Notes under the pieces: model-generated
What the model saw: the letters and a program-made list of their open reading frames with translations, nothing else
Told to the model about the DNA's origin: nothing
The model's database searches: none
Part shown: positions 12,938 to 18,827 of the stretch, in pieces
How positions within the stretch are numbered: position 1 is the first letter of the stretch
Layout: each line of letters opens with the position of its first letter
Made by a program: the position numbers and the translations under genes
Virus record (IMG/VR): IMGVR_UViG_3300035670_001447
Location: 1 to 20,677 of that record
Reading direction: 5' to 3' (one strand)
DNA from: a virus
Length of the DNA stretch: 20,677 bases

Positions 12938-13148
12938 ATATCGTCGCTCTGTTCTTGCTCCCAAAGAGCGAGTACAATTTGATCCTCGCAATCGCAAGCA
13001 TATGCTTGATTTTGCTAAATTTGTCAAGTATAATAGTTGGACGAATGGTTGCTCTTATTTCTTGGAAGATCCCTACACTGATATTCCTTCGATGATTCGA
13101 GCAAAAATTGCTGATTACACTTTATCTAAACTGGTGGAAAAAGTATGA
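12927..13148 (+). CDS. Conserved hypothetical phage protein (73 aa)
   Basis: 73 aa. RRSVLAPKERVQFDPRNRKH followed by FAKFVKYNSWTNGCSYFLEDPYTDIPSMI is a pattern seen repeatedly in T4-like phages of proteobacteria and cyanobacteria; function unknown. The motif F-V-x-x-x-x-W-x-x-x-C-x-F is well formed, and a helix closes the chain. Overlaps the membrane peptide upstream and the next gene (ATGA) downstream. Confidence 0.75.
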   Translation: MTNEYRRSVLAPKERVQFDPRNRKHMLDFAKFVKYNSWTNGCSYFLEDPYTDIPSMIRAKIADYTLSKLVEKV

Positions 13149-13333
13149 GCGAAGGTGACTTTGAAGTATTGAATCGTGGTACGATTGAAGAGTTGCAGAC
13201 TCTTCGAAAGTTTGCTCGTGAAGTTATCGCTATGAGCAAAATTCATGACATGCCTTTGCCGCATGAATTGCGAACAAAGATTGGTCTTTTGGAAATCTTC
13301 TATGCTCTTCATATTGAGAAGTATCCTGTATGA
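13145..13333 (+). CDS. Hypothetical protein (62 aa)
   Basis: 62 aa, helical, with IEELQTLRKFAREVIAMSKI and LRTKIGLLEIFYALHIEKY helices. No family recognised. Coupled by ATGA overlap to the gene before and by TGATG to the gene after. Confidence 0.65.
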   Translation: MSEGDFEVLNRGTIEELQTLRKFAREVIAMSKIHDMPLPHELRTKIGLLEIFYALHIEKYPV

Positions 13334-13650
13334 TGATCTATTGCGCTGCGCGTTTCAAACCAAAGAAGAAGCGTAAGCCGAAGGGTGTAGTTGCAAAGAA
13401 GTATAATAAAAGCGCGAAAATTCTCGGAGTAGATAAAATTCCGCGCCTTGAATATGGTTCACGAGTTGGGGCTGATGCTGCTCGCAGTGTTCAGTCGCTC
13501 AACTCTGATAAGATCTTTACAGAAAAAAGAGAGAGCCTGATGTATACAGGTTCTTTGGTGAAAGGTATTGCTACGATGCACAAGTCTAACGCAGTGCCTG
13601 TAATCGACGAAGAACAGATGAAAGATATCTCGAGGATGCGTCGCGGATGA
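13330..13650 (+). CDS. Basic hypothetical protein (106 aa)
   Basis: 106 aa, strongly basic N-terminus (FKPKKKRKPKGVVAKKYNKS), then a middle RLEYGSRVGADAARSVQSLN and an end TMHKSNAVPVIDEEQMKDIS. The Lys-rich start suggests nucleic-acid or ribosome contact. ATG 13330 and 13333 are both possible. The pattern K-x-x-x-x-x-x-V-L-G-V-x-K-I-P-R-x-x-x-x is common in phage small proteins, function unknown. Confidence 0.68.
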   Translation: MMIYCAARFKPKKKRKPKGVVAKKYNKSAKILGVDKIPRLEYGSRVGADAARSVQSLNSDKIFTEKRESLMYTGSLVKGIATMHKSNAVPVIDEEQMKDISRMRRG

Positions 13651-13814
13651 TCGGACGTATTCTCTGTTTCTTTGGTCTGCATAAATGGGAAGGATTGTGG
13701 CGACCCAGTCGTTGCAGTTACTATCCCTTTGACATCCTTGTAAACAAAACTTGCAAACGATGCGGGAAAGTGGTTGTCCCGAAACAGCCACATCATTCAT
13801 CAGATGAGGATTGA
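13647..13814 (+). CDS. 55-aa zinc-ribbon-like protein (DUF1660-like)
   Basis: 55 aa. IGRILCFFGLHKW and NKTCKRCGKVVV give the CxxxGxHxW...CxxCGK layout of small phage zinc ribbons such as DUF1660; Cys7, His12, Cys36 and Cys39 are likely ligands. Start ATG 13647 overlaps the previous stop (ATGA). The C-terminus is His/Ser/acidic. Function of the family unknown. It is short but the cysteine pattern and overlap support it. Confidence 0.65.
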   Translation: MIGRILCFFGLHKWEGLWRPSRCSYYPFDILVNKTCKRCGKVVVPKQPHHSSDED

Positions 13815-13817
13815 TTT

Positions 13818-14027
13818 ATGGGTATTCGTTCAAAGGCTATGATTGAAACTGGAAAATTTCTTGCTTACTTCAGCATAATTTTTTGCGGCTGTTATGTTCT
13901 TCTTGACCAACTTGGTCCGAAGTTTGGGATGATCGTTATTGCTTTGGCTTTGATTGGTAGTCTTGCTTGGTCTGTATATGACTATTATGTCAACAAGTTT
14001 ACTCTTGAAGACAAGTGGAAACTCTGA
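13818..14027 (+). CDS. Two-pass membrane protein (69 aa)
   Basis: 69 aa with two hydrophobic helices, about 13-30 (FLAYFSIIFCGCYVLLDQL) and 36-55 (GMIVIALALIGSLAWSVYDY), joined by a short loop. Both ends are hydrophilic. No family is recognised. The ATG starts three bases after the preceding stop; the end overlaps the DUF1289 gene by 13 bases. Confidence 0.65.
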   Translation: MGIRSKAMIETGKFLAYFSIIFCGCYVLLDQLGPKFGMIVIALALIGSLAWSVYDYYVNKFTLEDKWKL

Positions 14028-14194
14028 TCAGCCCTTGTAAAGGAATCTGTACGCTAGACACCCAACGTGAGTTTTGCGTTGGGTGTTTTCGCACAACTGC
14101 AGAGATAACTGACTGGTACAAGTTGCCTTTGCAGGAGAAAGAGCGTATAATAAAAGAATGCAAACAACGTGAGATTCTATACAATCTCGTATAG
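14015..14194 (+). CDS. DUF1289 protein (59 aa, GTG start)
   Basis: 59 aa. ISPCKGICTLD, EFCVGCFRTTAEITDWYKLP and a closing REILYNL are a full match to the DUF1289 pattern: S-P-C-x-G-I-C-x-L-D, C-x-G-C-x-R-T-x-x-E-I-x-x-W. The four cysteines suggest a metal or Fe-S site. A stop at 14006 leaves only GTG 14015 (or CTG 14024) as start, with GAAG upstream. DUF1289 proteins are small cellular proteins mainly of proteobacteria, so this is probably a host-acquired gene and a host hint. A 10-bp hairpin and a promoter for the next gene lie inside it. Confidence 0.78.
   Translation: METLISPCKGICTLDTQREFCVGCFRTTAEITDWYKLPLQEKERIIKECKQREILYNLV
14052..14080 (+). repeat. 10-bp perfect hairpin within DUF1289 gene
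   Basis: ACACCCAACG and CGTTGGGTGT pair perfectly around a 9-base loop, followed by only TTTC. It is terminator-shaped but coding: it spans codons of DTQREFCVGCF. It could attenuate read-through from the upstream small-gene operon into the promoter-driven gene after it. Confidence 0.6.
14123..14151 (+). promoter_or_regulatory. Sigma70-like promoter P3
   Basis: TTGCCT (14123-14128), 17-bp spacer, TATAAT (14146-14151): a perfect -10 and a good -35 at ideal spacing. It lies inside the DUF1289 coding region and would start RNA near 14158, giving a leader of about 75 nt for the gene at 14233. Confidence 0.65.
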
Positions 14195-14232
14195 ATAGAG
14201 ATGTACACTAATTTTTTATACAGGTGATAATT

Positions 14233-14658
14233 ATGTCTAAAATTACTTTTCAGTTTGAGGGTAAAATCGAGAACGGTTCTTTTTATGACAAGAACTCTTC
14301 CAAGAAAGTTACTATGGAACTTGATGACGATAACCTAACTCTACATGAGTTGCTCTCAGAGTTTAGAAGTTTCTTGAGTTCAGTTGGTTACCATTTCGAA
14401 GCAGATGAATATCTGGATGTCACAAATGATAAACAATCTTTCACAGACGATCTTTGGAATGCCAAAGGCAATAACGAAGATTATGTTCCATTTACTGTAG
14501 AAGAAAGTAAAACTCAAAAGTACGATTTCAGCATTGAAGAAACCAATGCGGAAGTTGCCCGTTTGCGTGAGTCGACTCCTGGTTTGAGTGAAGAGGCTTA
14601 TGAACTCGCAGCATGGAATAATTTGGTTACTCGCCGCGAGCGCGAGGCTTCTATTTGA
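14233..14658 (+). CDS. Hypothetical protein (141 aa)
   Basis: 141 aa, acidic, no family recognised. The N-terminal part (SKITFQFEGKIENGSFYDKN) is beta-rich, then LTLHELLSEFRSFLSSVGYHF is helical, and a C-terminal helix ends LAAWNNLVTRREREASI. ATG 14233 has AGGTG eight bases upstream and follows promoter P3, so it starts a new transcription unit. Upstream 14195-14232 is an AT-rich leader without another gene. The central part is reminiscent of small phage proteins near recombination genes, but I cannot assign it. Confidence 0.7.
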   Translation: MSKITFQFEGKIENGSFYDKNSSKKVTMELDDDNLTLHELLSEFRSFLSSVGYHFEADEYLDVTNDKQSFTDDLWNAKGNNEDYVPFTVEESKTQKYDFSIEETNAEVARLRESTPGLSEEAYELAAWNNLVTRREREASI

Positions 14659-14670
14659 ATGAGGTGATTT

Positions 14671-14760
14671 ATGCCTGCTAAAGTTGGTTTGAAAGGTCAT
14701 GGTAAAGGTCGTTGTAAATTGGGCTCTAAAAAAAGAGCAGCAAGGCGCAATAAAAAATAA
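14671..14760 (+). CDS. 29-aa highly basic peptide
   Basis: 29 aa: a start PAKVGLKGHGKGRCKLGSKK and an end of RAARRNKK. 14 of 29 residues are Lys, Arg or His, and there are no acidic residues. GAGGTG is spaced well before ATG 14671, and the peptide fills the gap between two genes. Likely binds nucleic acid or the ribosome (inference). It is short, so chance cannot be fully excluded, but the ribosome site and the composition support it. Confidence 0.55.
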   Translation: MPAKVGLKGHGKGRCKLGSKKRAARRNKK

Positions 14761-14763
14761 TGT

Positions 14764-15255
14764 ATGAAGATCTCGATCGGTAGATATCCAAAGAAAGACG
14801 GCAAGCAAAAGAAGTCAATTCGTATTGATCCATGGGACACATGGAGCATGGATCATACTCTTGCCGACATCATTCTTCCAATGCTTCGGCAATTGCGCAA
14901 GACGCAACATGGTGCACCGTGCACTGATGATGAAGATGTTCCTGAGCATCTTCGTTCAACCAATGCCAAACCCAAGAAAAATGAATGGGACGTGGACGAG
15001 TTTCACTTCAAGCGTTGGGACTGGATCATGAAAGAAATGATCTGGACTTTCGGCGAGCATTCTAAAGATCGCGAGCCAAACTTCTGGATCAAGAAACCCA
15101 AACATAAGTGGGTGGATGTGGAAGGTCAAGACTGGAAAGAAATGATCACCACTGACAAAGGCATCTACGACGAAGCCAAAGCCAAAGCATACTGGGAGCG
15201 AAAGAGGAATGGCTTTCGTTTGTTTGGAAAATATTATCAAAATTTATGGGATTGA
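14764..15255 (+). CDS. Conserved hypothetical phage protein (163 aa)
   Basis: 163 aa. IRIDPWDTWSMDHTLADIIL then PMLRQLRKTQHGAP, together with FHFKRWDWIMKEMIWTFGE, form a pattern that recurs widely in T4-like phages under the name conserved hypothetical protein; function unknown. It is rich in Trp and charged residues. The C-terminus (ERKRNGFRLFGKYYQNLW) is basic. Start ATG 14764 is close after the basic peptide. It precedes the methyltransferase/glycosyltransferase cassette but is not obviously part of it. Confidence 0.75.
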   Translation: MKISIGRYPKKDGKQKKSIRIDPWDTWSMDHTLADIILPMLRQLRKTQHGAPCTDDEDVPEHLRSTNAKPKKNEWDVDEFHFKRWDWIMKEMIWTFGEHSKDREPNFWIKKPKHKWVDVEGQDWKEMITTDKGIYDEAKAKAYWERKRNGFRLFGKYYQNLWD

Positions 15256-15257
15256 AC

Positions 15258-16043
15258 ATGATACCACCAGTAAAAATACATGAAACTCGTCAGGGCATCA
15301 GATATGCTCTATTTACTCAACCAGAAATCATCTCTGATGAGATTCGAAAGAATAACTATTGGAATGTCTACAATTTAGAAATTGCTGACATTATTCTGAG
15401 TGAGAGAGATCGATGTAGAGTTGTCGATATTGGTTCTGGTATGGGTGCATTTACCATACCATTGGCTGTAAAGTATCTCAAGAAACATATCTTTGATTCT
15501 TTTGAACCAGTTCCAGCACTCAACGCTCAATTGAACGCTAATACTCTATTGAATCAACTCAATAATGTTCGGTGTCATAGAATTGGTGTTTGGGATAAAA
15601 ACGAGATCATTGATAGTTTTATCTTTGACTTATCCTCTATGAACCATGGTTCGTTTGCGTTGTCTCGCGATAACTATGTGAATCGCAGTCTGCCAATCCC
15701 AAATGAGACTGATGTGTTTGAACTGAGAACTTTAGATGATTATCGATTTGCTCAAGTTGGGCTCATCAAGATTACAGTCTCAGGTAGTGAACTTGAAGTT
15801 GTCAGAGGCATTGAGAAAACTGTTGAAATGAATGAACTGCCGCCGCTGATGATTGAGTCTTGGAATGTTGAGTGGAACAAAGAACGTCAGGTTGAACTTC
15901 GTGAGTTGCTAAAGAAATACGGATACAAACAAGTGATTTCACGCAGAGATTTTATTTTCGCGTTCAACAACGAAGATCTCTGTAAGAAAGTCGAGGCTCG
16001 ACTCAACGAGCAGCGTCCAGGAACATTGGTAGTATTCAAGTGA
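15258..16043 (+). CDS. FkbM-type SAM-dependent methyltransferase
   Basis: About 261 aa. Motif I is VVDIGSGMGAFTIPLA, followed by FDSFEPVPALNAQLNAN as the acidic loop, and the C-terminal half contains LIKITVSGSELEVVRGIEKT and PLMIESWNVEW, as in FkbM family O-methyltransferases, which typically methylate sugar or polyketide hydroxyls. ATG 15258 (GGGA upstream) and ATG 15246 are both possible. The stop overlaps the GT2 gene by four bases (GTGA), so the two should act together. Sugar O-methylation of a glycan is the likely job. Confidence 0.78.
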   Translation: MIPPVKIHETRQGIRYALFTQPEIISDEIRKNNYWNVYNLEIADIILSERDRCRVVDIGSGMGAFTIPLAVKYLKKHIFDSFEPVPALNAQLNANTLLNQLNNVRCHRIGVWDKNEIIDSFIFDLSSMNHGSFALSRDNYVNRSLPIPNETDVFELRTLDDYRFAQVGLIKITVSGSELEVVRGIEKTVEMNELPPLMIESWNVEWNKERQVELRELLKKYGYKQVISRRDFIFAFNNEDLCKKVEARLNEQRPGTLVVFK

Positions 16044-16792
16044 GAGTTACAGTCATTACACCCACAACGGGTAATCCATTCCTTGGTGAATGTATCGAAT
16101 CAGTTCGTGCGCAAACATATAAAAACGTTGAACACATTGTAGTTGTTGACGGAAAAGAACGTTGGCAAAAAGCAGACGAAATTTTATTGGCTGCTGAATT
16201 TCCAAATGGATCGAATGAACATGTGTGCGTATTACCCTACCCCACAGGCACTAATCGTTACAACGGTCATCGCGTGTACGGTGCTGCTACTTATTTCGCA
16301 GATGGCGACTATCATCTCTGGCTAGATGATGATAATCTTCTTGAACCTGATCATATTGAAAAATTGGTCAAACTTGTTCAAGAAAAAAATCTAGATTGGG
16401 CATACTCTTTCCGCAAGATCATCGACAAAGACAATAACGTTCTTTGTCTCGATGACTGCGAGTCACTGGGTATGTGGGCGAGCATTCTGCATCCACAAGA
16501 TTTCTTCGTTGATGTCAATTGCTATTTCGTCAAGAAAGAAGTTGCTGTGCAGATTACTCCAGTTTGGTATCGTAAATTCCGTGAACCTGGTCAGATGGAA
16601 ATCGATCGAGCAATTGCTGCTGTATTGATGCATCCAAATAACAAACTAAAGTTTGACTGCACTAGGGATTATACGGTAAGATATCGTGTAGGCAATACTG
16701 GTCTGTCAGTGCAAGCAGAGTTCTTCTTGAAAGGGAACGAAGCAATGCTGCAGCGTCATAACGGCAAACTTCCTTGGAAGAATAATGGCTAA
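16040..16792 (+). CDS. Glycosyltransferase family 2
   Basis: 250 aa, GTG start overlapping the previous stop. The N-terminal Rossmann strand RVTVITPTTGNPFLGECIES, then YKNVEHIVVVDG, and the YHLWLDDDNLLEPDHIEKL segment with the DDD metal motif are classical GT2. The C-terminal part carries the acceptor site region. There is no membrane helix, so it should be a soluble sugar transferase. It sits between two methyltransferases, which suggests assembly of a methylated glycan on DNA, virion protein or host surface. Confidence 0.85.
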   Translation: MRVTVITPTTGNPFLGECIESVRAQTYKNVEHIVVVDGKERWQKADEILLAAEFPNGSNEHVCVLPYPTGTNRYNGHRVYGAATYFADGDYHLWLDDDNLLEPDHIEKLVKLVQEKNLDWAYSFRKIIDKDNNVLCLDDCESLGMWASILHPQDFFVDVNCYFVKKEVAVQITPVWYRKFREPGQMEIDRAIAAVLMHPNNKLKFDCTRDYTVRYRVGNTGLSVQAEFFLKGNEAMLQRHNGKLPWKNNG

Positions 16793-17447
16793 AAACATCA
16801 GCAAACTCATTCATGGAAATATAAATCCATATGAAAACTTGCCTTCTGTCAGAGAGGATCAACAGGGTTGGGCGAGTACAGGCAAATCATTTGAAGAAAT
16901 TTTCGAAAAGATAAAACCAAAAACTGTGATTGAGGTTGGTACTTGGAAAGGTTCCTCTGCCATCAACATGGCAAAGTTGGCAGCAAAGAACGGAATTCCT
17001 GCTGATGAATTTGAACTTGTTTGTATTGATACTTTTTTGGGTTCAGTTGAACACCACACTAAGATGAATACATTCAATGTTCCAGATCTAACAGATAATG
17101 ATGGTTCTAGCCATAAGATAAATGGTCGACCCAAGATCTATGAAACGTTTCTATCAAACGTTGTTCGAAATAATCTGACTGATGTAATCACACCGTTCCC
17201 TATTGACTCTATGAATGGTGGATTGTGTTTGACTCACTGGAAGATACAAGCAGACTTGATCTATATCGACGCTGCTCATGATTTTGAGTCAGTGAGATTA
17301 GACTTTATGATCTATAATCCCATTCTAAGAAATGGTGGCTACATTCTTATTGATGACTGGCATCATGCTCCAATCAAAGAAGCAGCAAAAGATGTTTTTG
17401 GTGATAAAGTTTTTGATTTCCATGGCAAGGGTGCATGGATAAAATAA
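16785..17447 (+). CDS. SAM-dependent methyltransferase (Methyltransf_24-like)
   Basis: 220 aa. Motif I is TVIEVGTWKGSSAINMA, then FELVCIDTFLGSVEHH, LIYIDAAHDFESVRLDF and GGYILIDDWHH, the layout of the Methyltransf_24 / cephalosporin-hydroxylase-like family found in sugar and LPS gene clusters. The aspartates in IDAAH and IDDWHH are potential metal ligands. It overlaps the GT2 gene by eight bases. Function as a sugar hydroxyl methyltransferase is inferred from the cluster. Confidence 0.76.
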   Translation: MAKNISKLIHGNINPYENLPSVREDQQGWASTGKSFEEIFEKIKPKTVIEVGTWKGSSAINMAKLAAKNGIPADEFELVCIDTFLGSVEHHTKMNTFNVPDLTDNDGSSHKINGRPKIYETFLSNVVRNNLTDVITPFPIDSMNGGLCLTHWKIQADLIYIDAAHDFESVRLDFMIYNPILRNGGYILIDDWHHAPIKEAAKDVFGDKVFDFHGKGAWIK

Positions 17448-17460
17448 GTTGGAGAATGAA

Positions 17461-18141
17461 ATGAATAATCCTTGTATTGCGTCGATCTTTATGAAGAATA
17501 TCGACCAAAACCTAGTGGCTCTACAAAAGAAAGTGGTTGAGAAATATAACAAGTCTAATATCCCCCACTATCATATCTACACTGAAGCACCTCCAGGATA
17601 TACGATGGATCGACTTGTCGATATGTTAGAGCAGCGAAATCATAACGCTATCATGTTTCTAGATATTGATTGCTTGCCATTGAATGATTCGGCGTTGGAC
17701 TATTTCTTCGAACAAGCATATGCAGGTAAGATTATTGGCGACGCTCAACGCAGTAATCATATTCAAAATGGTCAGCATGTATTTGCTGCGCCACACAATG
17801 TAACGTTTACAGTTGATCTCTATCGTAAACTTGGCAATCCATCTTTTATGCCGAACTATCGCGGTGATGTGGCAGAAGAGTTGACTTTCAAAGCGAGAGA
17901 GAGTAATATTCCTATTGAGATCGTAATGCCGTTACGATATGACGCACCACCTATCCGTATGGATTGGGAACCGAAAGATGCGCCACCGTATTGGGATCTT
18001 GCTGATGGTATGCCGAAGTATGGTATCGGCACAACGTTTGGTACAGAAGGAAATGAAATGTTCTGGCATATGTACCAAAGTTTTCATCCAGGACAAAACG
18101 AACGTTTTACAAGAAAATGTGAGGAACTTCTAAATGGCTAA
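17461..18141 (+). CDS. GT-A-like putative glycosyltransferase
   Basis: 226 aa from ATG 17461, preceded by GGAG; a TTG at 17449 is rejected. VDMLEQRNHNAIMFLDIDCLPL carries a DID motif after a hydrophobic strand, as in DxD glycosyltransferases, and GKIIGDAQRSNHIQNGQHVF resembles a nucleotide-sugar loop. The chain is otherwise unfamiliar. It overlaps the next gene by eight bases and closes the methyltransferase/glycosyltransferase cassette. I call it tentatively; a hypothetical phage protein is possible. Confidence 0.62.
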   Translation: MNNPCIASIFMKNIDQNLVALQKKVVEKYNKSNIPHYHIYTEAPPGYTMDRLVDMLEQRNHNAIMFLDIDCLPLNDSALDYFFEQAYAGKIIGDAQRSNHIQNGQHVFAAPHNVTFTVDLYRKLGNPSFMPNYRGDVAEELTFKARESNIPIEIVMPLRYDAPPIRMDWEPKDAPPYWDLADGMPKYGIGTTFGTEGNEMFWHMYQSFHPGQNERFTRKCEELLNG

Positions 18142-18340
18142 TCGTAGTGACTTTTTCAATGCTAAACTTCCACGCAGTTTGAAGCGTATGCTTACTATGG
18201 GTCAAGTTTATAACTGGACTGGTGATGCTCACGCTCGCGGTGAACTTCGAAGATCAATGATCGCTGCTCACGCTAATCATGTTGGATTCAAGATGAAGCG
18301 ACACAATACCGAAAATCGTGACGCTGGTGATAGTGAATAA
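18134..18340 (+). CDS. Basic conserved small phage protein (68 aa)
   Basis: 68 aa with a pattern seen in many T4-like phages: N-terminal NRSDFFNAKLPRSLKRML, a conserved GDAHARGELRRSMIAAHANH and a charged tail. It is highly basic, suggesting RNA or DNA binding; no function is known. Overlaps the previous gene (8 bases) and shares one base with the next start (TAATG). Confidence 0.7.
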   Translation: MANRSDFFNAKLPRSLKRMLTMGQVYNWTGDAHARGELRRSMIAAHANHVGFKMKRHNTENRDAGDSE

Positions 18341-18594
18341 TGAACTCGCTATCTGAACTTAGAGATCTTCTTGTTAGCAAAGACATTGAAATCAAAGAGT
18401 TCAATGGCTGGCTGTTGAAGGTTGGTAAAGATACTTGGGTTATGGATCGTGGCGCATTTTATAAAAACGGAATGCCTCAAAATATGAAACAAAAAGATTT
18501 ATTTGACAATTACAAAAGGAAGGTACAGAATGTCGAACATCAAAGCACTGAAACTCGTAAGTGGCGAGGAATTAGTAGTCGAAATTATCAATGA
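18340..18594 (+). CDS. Hypothetical protein (84 aa)
   Basis: 84 aa. LSELRDLLVSKDIEIKEFNG then WLLKVGKDTWVMDRGAFYKNG looks like a helix plus a small beta-sheet. No family recognised. Its last 65 bases are shared with the Sm-like gene in another frame, so the C-terminal tail is constrained by that overlap; a slightly shorter real end is not excluded. Confidence 0.58.
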   Translation: MNSLSELRDLLVSKDIEIKEFNGWLLKVGKDTWVMDRGAFYKNGMPQNMKQKDLFDNYKRKVQNVEHQSTETRKWRGISSRNYQ

Positions 18595-18826
18595 AGAAGG
18601 TGATCTAATCACATTCAAGAATCCTGTTGCTTGCGTTATGCAGCGCCGTCAAGATGGTCCTGCTCTTGGTTTCATGCCATGGATGCAAGCCGCTGATGGT
18701 CCGTTTACAATGCATATTGACAAACTTGTCACTACTGCTGATGTTGCGGATGAAGTGAAAAACGGGTATAATCAAATCTTCGGTGCAGGAATCATGGTTC
18801 CTCCCAAGGAATTGATTGTGGGGTGA
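18530..18826 (+). CDS. Sm-like (LSm-fold) protein
   Basis: 98 aa from ATG 18530, preceded by AAAGGAAGG. The strand pattern ALKLVSGEELVVEIINEEGD, LITFKNPVACVMQ, FMPWMQAADGPFTMHIDKLV is that of a short Sm-like beta-barrel; related proteins in T4-like cyanophages sit next to gp43. Sm-like rings bind RNA and could take part in mRNA or sRNA handling; this is inferred. It ends one base before the gp43 ATG. The reading frame extends upstream to 18503 but that part belongs to the previous gene. Confidence 0.68.
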   Translation: MSNIKALKLVSGEELVVEIINEEGDLITFKNPVACVMQRRQDGPALGFMPWMQAADGPFTMHIDKLVTTADVADEVKNGYNQIFGAGIMVPPKELIVG

Positions 18827-18827
18827 T

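Noticed and set aside
14052-14080. Stand-alone terminator after the membrane-protein gene
   Set aside because: The T-tract is short and the hairpin is inside the DUF1289 coding sequence, so it is listed as an inverted repeat instead.
14380-14808. 142-aa open frame on the - strand
   Set aside because: Shadow of the + genes at 14233 and 14671; no motif.
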